A stretch of DNA of 21,806 bases from Baffinella frigidus (GCA_026770585.1 MU646321.1:1327821-1349626), one strand, 5' to 3'. Positions 14,291-20,354 are shown, counted from the first letter of the stretch. Notes: generated by a model from the letters alone, not told the origin. Program-made: numbers and translations.

Positions 14291-14390
14291 TCCCTTAAGT
14301 GGCGGACGGGTGGATATTCGCCCTAACTCGCCCTAGGCAGGTCCTAGGGCCCTACCGTAGGGCGTATGAGCCTACTCGCCACTTAGGGGA
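14291..14390. mobile_element. CCCTTAAGTGGC MITE, copy 1
   Basis: 100 bases with ends TCCCTTAAGTGGCGG and CGCCACTTAGGGGA and an inner palindrome CCTAGGGCCCTACCGTAGGG. It abuts the previous element by two bases. Confidence 0.85.
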
Positions 14391-14395
14391 TAAGA

Positions 14396-14438
14396 CGTCC
14401 TTCGGGAATTCCATCTTCTGCCCGGTCCCGACGTACCG
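14396..14438 (-). pseudogene. Inverted copy of the start of GNAT exon 8
   Basis: CGTCCTTCGGGAATTCCATC and TTCT are an exact 24-base complement of 14535-14558 in exon 8; the match continues with mismatches to the exon's first bases (ACGTAC). It is the only exon copy here found in reverse orientation, and the arm spacing would let the pre-mRNA fold exon 8 and its acceptor into a hairpin. Confidence 0.75.
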
Positions 14439-14517
14439 GGTGCATCTTACGGGGAACTCCCCACAAAATTAAAACCAGAATTGTATCTGAAATTTCCACG
14501 TGTGGCCTCTCTGGCAG

Positions 14518-14617
14518 GTACGTGGGCACCGGCGAGAAGATGGAATTCCCGAAGGACGCCAACGTTGGCAAGCCCAAGCGGGAGCTTCAGTTTGAGAAGT
14601 ACGAACGCGCCCTCTGA
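14518..14617 (+). CDS. GNAT N-acetyltransferase, exon 8 (C-terminus)
   Basis: A 100-base last exon: acceptor TCTCTGGCAG, one base completing a Gly codon, then YVGTGEKMEFPKDANVGKPK followed by RELQFEKYERAL and TGA at 14615-14617. The pattern GY-xTGE-x-PFP...G-PK-x-L-F is the standard C-terminal end of small GNAT acetyltransferases (beta strands 6 and 7). Total spliced length from exon 1 is about 178 residues, normal for the family. The neighbouring downstream gene is convergent (stop at 15670). A degenerate second copy lies at 14694. Confidence 0.9.
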
Positions 14618-14690
14618 ATCCGCGGCTCTTCCATCCTTTAGGTCCTTCAGGTTCTTGGAGCTCCCAACATAGGCGAACACCGGAACTGGT
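14618..14690 (+). other. Presumed 3' untranslated segment, present in several copies
   Basis: TCCGCGGCTCTTCCATCC directly after the stop recurs at 15217 and 15443. The following part, TTTAGGTCCTTCAGGTTCTT then GGAGCTCCCAACATAGGCG, recurs at 14819 (interrupted by a MITE) and at 17938-17990. No polyadenylation signal could be picked out with confidence. Confidence 0.5.
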
Positions 14691-14693
14691 TCT

Positions 14694-14795
14694 CTAGAAT
14701 TCCCTTCTGTGAAGGCCGTGTAAGACTAAGACCGAAACGCCAAAAGAAGCCCAAGCGAGAGTTTCAGTTTGAGAAGTACGAGCTTCGCCCTGTGA
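14694..14795 (+). pseudogene. Degenerate second copy of GNAT exon 8
   Basis: AGAATTCCCTTCTGTGAAGG corresponds to GGAATTCCCGAAGGAC of exon 8, then AAGCCCAAGCGAGAGTTTCA and GTTTGAGAAGTACGAG encode KPKREFQFEKYE. The stop codon is shifted out of frame (CTGTGAGG). Confidence 0.7.
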
Positions 14796-14839
14796 GGACC
14801 GGGTCCAGGGAGAATCTACTTTAGGTCCTTTAGTACATA

Positions 14840-14939
14840 CCCGTTAAGTGGCCATGCCGTCCAATTTGACGGCCAAGAGGTCCTAGGCAGGTCCTAGGGC
14901 CCTACGGTAGGGCGTATGGGCCTACTGGCCACTTAAGGG
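14840..14939. mobile_element. CCCTTAAGTGGC MITE, copy 2
   Basis: 100 bases, ends CCCGTTAAGTGGCC and GGCCACTTAAGGG, internal CCTAGGCAGGTCCTAGGGCC shared with copy 1. It lies within a copy of the 3' segment: TTTAGGTCCTTTAG on its left and CATAGGCGGACACTGGAACTGG on its right are contiguous parts of 14631-14690, apart from about 17 bases. Confidence 0.85.
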
Positions 14940-15051
14940 CTATCATAGGCGGACACTGGAACTGGTTCTGCAGAAACATGCTTCCTTTCCGGGTCCAGGA
15001 CGAGCCCGCCTCGGGGCATTAGGTCGACTGTATCTGGGGTGAGCCCTACAG

Positions 15052-15150
15052 CCCTTAAGTGGCGAGTAGGCTCATACGCCCAACTGTAGGGCCCTAGGAC
15101 CTACCTAGGACCTCGTGGCGGTTAATTTTGACCGCCTCGCCACTCAAGGG
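15052..15150. mobile_element. CCCTTAAGTGGC MITE, copy 3 (reverse orientation)
   Basis: 99 bases, ends CCCTTAAGTGGCGAG and CGCCACTCAAGGG. Internally the GCCCTACCGTAGGGC block is in the opposite order to copies 1 and 2. Confidence 0.85.
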
Positions 15151-15199
15151 ATAAGTATTGTAACCTCGCATGAGTGAAGGTATCAGCGTTCCAAGGATG

Positions 15200-15485
15200 G
15201 TCGCACATGCCCTCTCAATCCGCGGCTCTTCCATTCCGCCTGGTGTGCACCGCTGCCGAGCGAGGACGTGATTCAATTTTCAAGGACTTGAAAAAATTCA
15301 CCTGAATCCTAAGGCAAATGGACTTTTAAAATGAAAAAGCTAGGACCGGATTTCCGGACCATCAGAGGTGGATGGGGACGTGGATGGACCATCCTTGAGA
15401 GGGCGTGGCTGGTCGGGGCTGGCTGGTCGCACACGCCCTCTGAATCCGTGGCTCTTCCATTCCGCCTGGTGCGCACCTCGATGCT
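15200..15485 (+). repeat. Two copies of the post-GNAT segment
   Basis: GGTCGCACATGCCCTCTCAA plus TCCGCGGCTCTTCCATTCCG (15200) and GGTCGCACACGCCCTCTGAA plus TCCGTGGCTCTTCCATTCCG (15426) match each other. Both match the GCCCTCTGAATCCGCGGCTC end of exon 8. They carry an extension CCTGGTGYGCACC not seen at 14640. Short frames on both strands read through them; I call none. Confidence 0.6.
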
Positions 15486-15669
15486 GTCTCGCGTCATACA
15501 GGGTTACCATACGAAATCATGAAATGTCGCGACATTCCCGGAGTTGCGCACGGGAAGGCCTTCCCGTCAGAGACAGTTTCTTGGTTACAAGACCAGCCTG
15601 ACCACGTTCCAAGACCCCCTTGCGGGGTGTTGGGCAATTAGGAGCACTCTCGCCGAGGCTGAGTCTGAG

Positions 15670-15751
15670 CTACTGTCCCGGACATTTCTCGTAGAAGACA
15701 AAGTGGGGCTGCATCCCTTCGCTCGCGCACTTGTTCTCTACGTCCGCCCAC
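15670..15751 (-). CDS. Gene 3 last exon, unrecognised protein C-terminus
   Basis: Minus-strand exon with acceptor CTGAAGCAG (15752-15760). One base completes a codon, then WADVENKCASEGMQPHFVFY and EKCPGQ, stop TAG at 15670-15672. Third positions are strongly G/C. The upstream exon (15999-16111) ends in phase 2 at GTGAAC, exactly the phase needed. The paired aromatic-hydrophobic run HFVFYEK looks like a final beta strand. I do not recognise the domain. The gene is tail-to-tail with the GNAT gene, 1.05 kb apart. Confidence 0.7.
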
Positions 15752-15764
15752 CTGCTTCAGGGTT

Positions 15765-15992
15765 GCGGGTTTGGGGTTTGGGGTTTGGGGTTTAGGGTTT
15801 AGGGTTTAGGGTTTAGGGTGTAGGGTGTAGGGTGTAGTGTGTGGGGTTTAGGGTTTAGGGGTTAGGGTTTAGGGTGTAGGGTGTAGGGTGTAGTGTGTGT
15901 GGTTTAAGGTTTAGGGTTTAGGGTTTAGGGTTTGGGGGTTGGGGTTTGGGGTTTAGGGTTTAGGGTTTAGGGTTTAGGGTTTAGGGTTTTGG
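15765..15992 (-). repeat. TTTAGGG/TGTAGGG telomere-like block forming the last intron of gene 3
   Basis: About 30 units of TTTAGGG, TGTAGGG and TTTGGGG on the plus strand, so CCCTAAA on the sense strand of gene 3. It occupies essentially the whole intron between 15999 and 15751. Confidence 0.95.
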
Positions 15993-15998
15993 GTTCAC

Positions 15999-16111
15999 CC
16001 CCCACCGATCGCCCGCACACTCTGGGGAAAAGTCGCATAGTCGAAGAGCACGAATTGCCGGATGCGCGGGTTGTACACGATCAGGACGATGTGCGTGTCG
16101 TGCCAGCACCA
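15999..16111 (-). CDS. Gene 3 penultimate exon, unrecognised protein
   Basis: A 113-base minus-strand exon: acceptor CGGTGGCAG (16112-16120), donor GTGAAC (15993-15998), phase 0 to phase 2. It encodes WCWHDTHIVLIVYNPRIRQF, then VLFDYATFPQSVRAIGG. The IVLIVYNP and FVLFDY stretches look like paired beta strands. Joined to the last exon it gives 64 residues of C-terminus. A partial copy with the same acceptor point lies at 16321-16365. Upstream of the acceptor is CTAAC, a good branch-point match, about 20 bases away, preceded by a long CT repeat. No confident family; whether it belongs to the PDZ gene further upstream is open. Confidence 0.7.
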
Positions 16112-16134
16112 CTGCCACCGAGCCGGTGCAGGTT

Positions 16135-16169
<35 letters not shown>

Positions 16170-16243
16170 CCGAGAGAGAGAGAGAGAGAGGGGGGGAGAG
16201 AGGGAGAGAGAGAGAGAGAGAGGGAGAGAGGGAGAGAGGGAGA

Positions 16244-16275
<32 letters not shown>
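16135..16275. repeat. GA/CT microsatellite
   Basis: About 140 bases of GAGAGA with GGGAGA variants on the plus strand, so pure pyrimidine on the sense strand of gene 3, just upstream of its acceptor. The RERERE/SLSLSL frames over it are artefacts of the repeat. Confidence 0.95.
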
Positions 16276-16279
<4 letters not shown>

Positions 16280-16320
16280 TGTGACGCGGTCCTGCGGATC
16301 CTTGACACGGAATGGCAAGG

Positions 16321-16365
16321 TGTCCGCGGGTTGTACACAATCAGGTCGATGTCGTGCCAGCACCA
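16321..16365 (-). pseudogene. Partial copy of gene 3 penultimate exon
   Basis: After CTCAACCAG it reads WCWHDIDLIVYNPR, two residues shorter than the intact exon (THIVLIVYNPR), then diverges. Acceptor built from the telomere-like CCCTCAACC repeat at 16366-16420. No matching donor. Confidence 0.7.
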
Positions 16366-16425
16366 CTGGTTGAGGGTTGAGGGTTTAGGATTGAGGGTTG
16401 AGGGTTGAGGGTTGAGGCTCCTCCC

Positions 16426-16546
16426 TACAGGGGTACCTCGCTCATAAAAAAACGCACACTCCCTAGGACCACCACAAGGCCCTAGGCATAGGGCTCCTGT
16501 AGGGTTCTAGGGGGGGGCGTTTTCTTCTGAGCGAGGCACCCCTGTA
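16426..16546. mobile_element. TACAGGGGTACCTCGCTC MITE, copy 2
   Basis: Ends TACAGGGGTACCTCGCTCAT and GAGCGAGGCACCCCTGTA, internal CCTAGGACC/GGGTTCTAGG. Flanked on the left by GTTGAGG telomere-like repeat. Confidence 0.85.
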
Positions 16547-16710
16547 TCGAGGTCACACGCCTTCACGGGACAGTCTTGGTGGGTTTAGGGTTGAGGGTTT
16601 CGAGCTTGGAGCAGCAATCCGTGTGATTGCTCACTGAAAAGAAAAATAACGGTCTCTGTCTGTAGAGTGCACATGACCTCACTCAGCGCCCTTACGCAGA
16701 AACAGCCCCG

Positions 16711-17199
16711 GTCGGGGTGCATACATGGCGGCCTTGCTGGTAGTAATCAATGTGAGCCTCGGTCGGACAGGTGACGAGCCTCGGCAGCCAAAGCCTCTCT
16801 CTGATGGCTCGTTGTTGGTTCGTGGTTCGGGGAACTCCTCAAGGGAGAGGCCTTTATCAATACAGGGGTTACTCGCGAATAAGGGCATGCACCGCCCCTA
16901 CAGGGGTTACTCGAAATTAGGGTCTCACACAAATTAAGATCACACACCACAAATTGAGATAGATTGAGATCCGCAGTGACTTTTTCTGTGCACCTTTTCA
17001 GGTCCGCACACACCATGTAGTCCGTAGACCTTAATTGTTTATGGTGCACACACAAGAGTCATCAAAATGGTGTCACCTTAATTTCGAGTAACCCCTGTAG
17101 GGTGTTCCTACTCTCTTAGGAGGCAGGGCCCTAAGCCGGTGAGTGTTCTTAGTCTCGCGTAGCCCCTGCACCAACACGGCCGCCATTTATGCACCGACC
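16711..17199. mobile_element. Nested inverted-repeat elements
   Basis: Three concentric inverted pairs. Outermost GGTCGGGGTGCATACATGGC (16710) with GCCATTTATGCACCGACC (17182). Middle TACAGGGGTTACTCGCGAAT (16861) with CTCGCGTAGCCCCTG (17154). Innermost CCCTACAGGGGTTACTCGAA (16896) with TTCGAGTAACCCCTGTAGGG (17083-17102). The inner ends resemble the TACAGGGGTACCTCGC family, suggesting related elements inserted inside one another. Reading frames here are short and unconvincing. Confidence 0.7.
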
Positions 17200-17217
17200 T
17201 ATCCCTGAAGGTTCGAG

Positions 17218-17337
17218 TACAGGGGTACCTCGCTCATAAGAAAGCGCGCCCCCCTAGGACCCTTCAGTGGGCCTATGCCTAGGGCCTTATGGTGGTCCTA
17301 GGGGAGGGGCTTTTCTTTATGAGCGAGGTGCCCCTGT
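17218..17337. mobile_element. TACAGGGGTACCTCGCTC MITE, copy 3
   Basis: 120 bases, ends TACAGGGGTACCTCGCTCAT and GAGCGAGGTGCCCCTG, internal CCTAGGACCCTTCAGTGGGCC; starts 19 bases after the nested element. Confidence 0.85.
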
Positions 17338-17509
17338 TGTAGCCTCGTACGCTCCTACCTCGGCCTGTAAGGTCCCAGTCAACCCATGCCTCCCTGGGTG
17401 GGAATTCATTCCGGCCATGTTGCGTGTGGTCCACATAAACGCGTTTACTTTCCGCGCCGAGTTTACTTTCCGCGAACCCACGTGGGGCGCGGGTTCTTGA
17501 ATTCGAGGC
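17338..17509. other. Spacer between MITEs, possible exon remnant
   Basis: A minus-strand frame (RKVNSARKVNAFMWTTRNMA then GMNSHPGRHGLTGT) is open, but it continues into MITE sequence on both sides and has no matched splice sites. TTTACTTTCCGCG is a direct repeat at 17444 and 17462. Not enough to call a gene. Confidence 0.25.
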
Positions 17510-17613
17510 ACAGGAGTACCTCGCTCATAAGAAAGCGCCCACCCCCCAGGACGACCACAAGGCCTTAGGCATAGGCCTACTGAAGGGTCCTCCCCAGGGA
17601 CGGAGCGAGTCCT
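17510..17613. mobile_element. TACAGGGGTACCTCGCTC MITE, copy 4 (decayed right end)
   Basis: Left end CACAGGAGTACCTCGCTCAT intact. The right end has lost the CCTAGGGGG block and reads GGAGCGAGTCCTG. Confidence 0.7.
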
Positions 17614-17729
17614 GAGAGAGACCTCCCGCGTACGGGGTACCACCCTTACTCGGTTTGCCACGGGGCAAACCCCTATTAAAATAAACTGTAGGGCCGGGTG
17701 CGGGTCCTTAGATTCGAGGTACCTCTATC

Positions 17730-17851
17730 ATAGGGGCACCTCGCTCATAAGAAACGCCCACCCCCCTAGGACCACCATAGGGCCCTAGGAATAGGCCTGC
17801 GGTAGGGTCCTAGGGGGGGGGGCGTTTTTTTATGAGCGAGGTGCCCCTGTA
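17730..17851. mobile_element. TACAGGGGTACCTCGCTC MITE, copy 5
   Basis: Ends ATAGGGGCACCTCGCTCATA and TATGAGCGAGGTGCCCCTGT, nearly perfect hairpin with CCTAGGACCACCATAGGGCC core. The most symmetrical of the five. Confidence 0.85.
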
Positions 17852-17889
17852 GACACCAAACACAGTCGGGCTTAACATCTTCCACGCCG

Positions 17890-18215
17890 GGCCACTCGTC
17901 CCGCGGCGGGCCCGGCCTAGGCCTCCGTCACTTTAGGTCCTTAAAGTCCTTTTGGTTCTTCGAGCTCCCAACATAGGCGGGCACTGGAACTGAGGCGGGC
18001 CCGTCTTACATGTAGGACTCCTTCCGGAGGCGGGCCCGTCCTAGGACTCAGTGGCCCCGAGGCGGGCCCGTCCTAGGTTTCCATCCCGAGGCGGGTCTGT
18101 AAAAAGAATTCGTCCCGAGGCGGGCCCGTCCCAGGGTTCCATCCCGAGGCGGGCCCATCCTGGGACTCGATACCGAGGCGGGCCATTTCGTCCTGAGGCG
18201 GGCCCGTCCCACTTC
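17890..18215. repeat. GAGGCGGGCCCGTCC tandem array
   Basis: About nine units of 25-40 bases with the core CCGAGGCGGGCCCGTCCTAGG or variants. A copy of the GNAT 3' segment (CTTTAGGTCCTT...CCCAACATAGGCGGGCACTGG, 17938-17990) is embedded near its start. The same core occurs twice inside gene 1 exon X (about 550-600), where it encodes SRGGP. Confidence 0.8.
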
Positions 18216-18226
18216 TGAGGGAGAGG

Positions 18227-18261
18227 CTAGCGGACGCCGATTGCCACGGGAGGAGAGGCTC
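18227..18261 (-). CDS. PDZ gene, possible last exon F
   Basis: Acceptor CCCTAAACCAG (18262-18272) from telomere-like repeat. Two bases complete the Gly left by exon E, then ASPPVAIGVR and stop TAG (18227-18229). Phase fits exon E. It is short, so the assignment rests on phase and acceptor alone; other frames stay open into the GGCGGGCCCG array and could encode a longer repetitive tail. Confidence 0.4.
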
Positions 18262-18267
18262 CTGGTT

Positions 18268-18400
18268 TAGGGTGCGGGGTTTAGGGTTTGGGGCGTAGGA
18301 TTTGGAGTTCAGGGTTTGGGGTTTGGGGTGCAGGGTGCAGAGTGTAGAGTTGAAGGTAAAGGGTTCTGGGTTTAGGGTTTAGGCTTCAGGAAACCCTCTG
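18268..18400 (-). repeat. Telomere-like block
   Basis: TTTAGGG/TTTGGGG with GTGCAGGG variants on the plus strand, C-rich in PDZ gene sense. Confidence 0.85.
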
Positions 18401-18424
18401 GCGCAGGACCCGATACCTAGGTAC

Positions 18425-18477
18425 GGTGCGGGGACGCTGGGCGGGGAGAGGAGGGAGTGCCGCGAGGCCATGCCCTT
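18425..18477 (-). pseudogene. PDZ gene exon E, fragment copy 2
   Basis: In the PDZ gene sense it reads MASRHSLLSPPSVPAP before GTACCT. It corresponds to ITSRHSLLAVARVV of exon E, with a small deletion. Confidence 0.55.
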
Positions 18478-18484
18478 CACCCTT

Positions 18485-18607
18485 CACCCTTCACCCCCAC
18501 ACCCGAAACCCGAAACCCGAATCCCGAAACCCGAAACCCGAAACCCTGCCCCCCGATACCCGAAACCCGAAACCCGAAACCCTGAACCCGAAACCCGATA
18601 CCCGAAA
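18485..18607 (+). repeat. CCCGAAA telomere-like block
   Basis: CCCGAAA/CCCGATA units. A second block lies at 18690-18765. These two are C-rich on the plus strand, the opposite of the other blocks in this gene, and both lie between exon E copies. Confidence 0.9.
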
Positions 18608-18613
18608 CGGTAC

Positions 18614-18668
18614 CTGGGGCGACCAGCACGACGCGGGACACGGCAAGGAGGGAGTGCCGCGACGTCAC
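18614..18668 (-). pseudogene. PDZ gene exon E, fragment copy 1
   Basis: It encodes VTSRHSLLAVSRVVLVAP in the exon E frame with donor GTACCG in the same phase (1). The 5' half of the exon is replaced by GGGTGAAGGGTGAAGGG repeat. If an acceptor existed it could substitute for the 3' half of exon E. Confidence 0.65.
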
Positions 18669-18791
18669 ACCCTTCACCCTTCACCCTTCACCCCCACACC
18701 CAAAACCTGAAACCCGGATCCCGAAACCCGAAACCCGATACCCGAAACCCGGATCCCGGGGGTGTCGAGACAGTACCCGATGACGATGCAC

Positions 18792-18912
18792 CAGCGAGCA
18801 TGACGACGCGGGCCACGGCAAGAAGAGAGTGGCGCGAGGTGATGTCGGCCACGTACGCGCGCTTCAGGGTGAGGGGGACGGGGCGGGCTGTGGGGGCGCA
18901 GAGCACCACGAC
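18792..18912 (-). CDS. PDZ-domain protein, exon E
   Basis: A 121-base exon, acceptor CCCTGAACAG (18913-18922), donor GTGCAT, phase 0 to phase 1. It encodes VVVLCAPTARPVPLTLKR, then AYVADITSRHSLLAVARVVM and LA. The opening supplies the final beta strand of the PDZ domain: exon D ends LESSE, and SSE|VVVLCAP matches the usual G-S-x-V-x-L ending. The rest lies after the domain. Two partial copies of its second half lie downstream. The same DNA read on the plus strand gives an attractive but false frame (REWREVMSATYARF), rejected because the minus reading completes the domain. Confidence 0.8.
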
Positions 18913-18929
18913 CTGTTCAGGGGTTGATT

Positions 18930-18979
18930 CTTTATTTTTTATTTTTTATTTTTTTTATTTTTTATTTTTTATCTTTTAG
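18930..18979. repeat. T-rich TTTTTATTTTT tract
   Basis: About 45 bases of TTTTTTATTTTT units on the plus strand in the intron before exon E; on the sense strand it is A-rich, unusual just upstream of an acceptor. Confidence 0.85.
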
Positions 18980-19098
18980 GGTTGAGGGGTTGGGGTTCAG
19001 GATTTGGGGTTGAGGTTTGAGGGGTTAGGGGTTAGGGGTTAGGGGTCAAGGCTTGAGGATGAGGGGGACGGGGTTGAGGTTTGGCGTCGAGGGGTTAC
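18980..19098 (-). repeat. GGGTTAGGGG telomere-like block
   Basis: TTGAGGGG/TTAGGGG units, C-rich in gene sense. Further block at 19155-19205. Confidence 0.85.
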
Positions 19099-19110
19099 GG
19101 ATCTGCTGAC

Positions 19111-19152
19111 CTCGGAAGCTTTCAAGGCCGGTGATGAGGGGTTGGATCGCGT
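19111..19152 (-). pseudogene. PDZ gene exon D, fragment copy
   Basis: It encodes NAIQPLITGLES in line with DTIQALITGLES of exon D, then an extra T shifts the frame before the donor GTCAGC. The 5' two-thirds of the exon is missing and replaced by GAACCCCGAAACGCG repeat. Confidence 0.65.
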
Positions 19153-19206
19153 TTCGGGGTTCGGGTCTGGGCCTAGGGTTTGGGGTTCAGGGGTGAGGGT
19201 TTAGAC

Positions 19207-19302
19207 CTCGGAGCTCTCTAGGCCCGTGATGAGGGCTTGAATCGTGTCGAGACGCAAGCCTTTCACGGAAGTGCCGCCCACGCTTAGGACCTCGTCACCC
19301 TC
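19207..19302 (-). CDS. PDZ-domain protein, exon D
   Basis: A 96-base exon, phase 0 at both ends, acceptor CCCTAAACCAG (19303-19313) and donor GTCTAA, both merging into telomere-like repeat. It encodes EGDEVLSVGGTSVKGLRLDT then IQALITGLESSE. GDEVLSVGGTSVKGL is the hallmark strand-turn of PDZ domains (L-x-x-GD-x-I/V-L-x-V-N/G-G), followed by the peptide-groove helix (LDTIQALI). This is one of the clearest protein-domain matches in the window. Confidence 0.9.
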
Positions 19303-19305
19303 CTG

Positions 19306-19510
19306 GTTTAGGGTTTGGGGTTTGGGGTTTGGGGTTTGGGGCTTGGGGTTCAGGGTTCAGGGGTTAGGGTTTAGGGTTTAGGGGTTAGGGTTTAGGGGTT
19401 ATGGGTTGGGATTTCGGATTCAGGGCAATGGTTTAGGGTTCAGGGTCAGGTTTCCGGGTTTAGGGGTTTGCGTTGAGGGTCGGCGTTGAGGGTTAGGGTT
19501 CAGGATTTTA
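19306..19510 (-). repeat. Telomere-like block before exon D
   Basis: TTTGGGG/TTTAGGG/TTCAGGG units on the plus strand; C-rich in sense. Confidence 0.9.
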
Positions 19511-19516
19511 AGTTCT

Positions 19517-19552
19517 GGAGGCAGCCGTCTAGGGCGGCAGGACCCCCTTTGG
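19517..19552 (-). pseudogene. PDZ gene exon C, copy 1 (deleted, donor lost)
   Basis: GGGGGTCCTGCCGCCCTAGA in gene sense: the CCGGGCGGT bases of the intact exon are missing, a stop (TAG) appears in one frame, and the donor is lost (CAG|AACTTA). Confidence 0.6.
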
Positions 19553-19675
19553 GTTTCGTGTTTCGTGTTTCGTGTTGTGTGTTTCGGGTTTCGGGTAGTA
19601 ACCCATCTCGGGTTTATGGTTTAGGCTTCAGACAGTAACCATTCTTTAGCTTTAGGGCCTAGCGTTTAGGTTACC

Positions 19676-19731
19676 GAGAGACGGCCGTCCAGGGCGGAAG
19701 GACCCCCTTGACCAACACCACCCCGCCCATC
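19676..19731 (-). pseudogene. PDZ gene exon C, copy 2 (diverged, donor kept)
   Basis: GGPSALDGRLS in gene sense matches GGPAALDARLQ, with donor GTAACC. A deletion just before it shifts the upstream half out of frame. Confidence 0.55.
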
Positions 19732-19863
19732 GAAAACCACCACAAAATTCTTTAGTATTACTAGTATGGCCCAATTGTGAAGCAATTTTCCTTGACAGAA
19801 ACAGATATTGTTATTCGTTTCTGCAGTGTAAACCCCTAGGGTTAGGGGCTAGGTCTGAGGACC

Positions 19864-19927
19864 TGGAGACGTTCGTCGAGTGCGGCAGGGCCACCCGGAA
19901 GGACCCCCATGACAAACACCCCCCCGG
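19864..19927 (-). pseudogene. PDZ gene exon C, copy 3 (3' part in frame)
   Basis: It encodes AGGVFVMGVLPGGPAALDER then LQ with donor GTCCTC, differing from the intact copy only by I-R to V-M and A to E. The acceptor and first eight codons are replaced by unrelated A/T-rich sequence, including an in-frame stop. Confidence 0.65.
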
Positions 19928-19998
19928 CCAAAACAATTTACCACACAAATGGTTTACTATTAGTTTATACGATTTCGCAATTTAAAACGTTTTTGTAC

Positions 19999-20086
19999 CT
20001 GAAGGCGGGCGTCGAGGGCGGCAGGACCGCCCGGCAGGACCCCCCTGATGAACACCCCCCCGCCCAGATCTTCCGACTTGCCGTGC
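19999..20086 (-). CDS. PDZ-domain protein, exon C (copy 4, intact)
   Basis: An 88-base exon, acceptor TCGCAAGCAG (20087-20096), donor GTACAA, phase 2 to phase 0. After the base completing Arg it encodes HGKSEDLGGGVFIRGVLPGG then PAALDARLQ. G-V-F-I-x-x-V-x-P-G-G-P-A is the second and third strand of the PDZ fold, lining the carboxylate pocket entrance. The split codon with exon B (CG|G) and the phase-0 join to exon D (RLQ|EGDEV) both work. It is the only one of six copies with both splice sites and an open frame. Confidence 0.9.
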
Positions 20087-20099
20087 CTGCTTGCGAGTT

Positions 20100-20190
20100 T
20101 CGTGTTGCGGGTTTAGGGCTTGGTGTTTAGAGGTTATGGTTTAGGGTTTAGGGTTTAGTACTGAAATAAGCCCTACGCCCTAAGCCCTTA
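20100..20190 (-). repeat. Telomere-like spacer between exon C copies
   Basis: TTTAGGG units ending in an inverted patch (TAAGCCCTACGCCCTAAGCC). Confidence 0.8.
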
Positions 20191-20248
20191 GCTCGGCAGG
20201 AAACCCCTGATGAACACCCCCCCGGCCAGATCTTCCGACTTGCCGAGC
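20191..20248 (-). pseudogene. PDZ gene exon C, copy 5 (5' part)
   Basis: Acceptor CGCAACCAG, then LGKSEDLAGGVFIRGFLPS and a stop TAA where the match ends. The acceptor phase is correct, so inclusion would truncate the protein. Confidence 0.7.
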
Positions 20249-20354
20249 CTGGTTGCGAGTTTCTTGGGTTTAGGGCTGAAGATATAGAGCTTAGTGTTTA
20301 GGGTTTGGGGGTTTAGGGGTTTGGTGTTGAGGGTTCAGGGTTAACCCTAAACCC

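Noticed and set aside
15765-15992. True chromosome end
   Set aside because: The telomere-like blocks are interstitial, degenerate, in both orientations and interleaved with exons; none is a terminal uniform array.
16081-16408. Arg/Glu-repeat and Ser/Leu-repeat frames
   Set aside because: Translation of the GA/CT microsatellite.
18426-18979. Plus-strand exon reading RREWREVMSATYARF with three tandem copies
   Set aside because: The same DNA on the minus strand supplies the last strand of the PDZ domain in correct phase, with acceptor CCCTGAACAG and donor GTGCAT; the plus reading has no partner exons.
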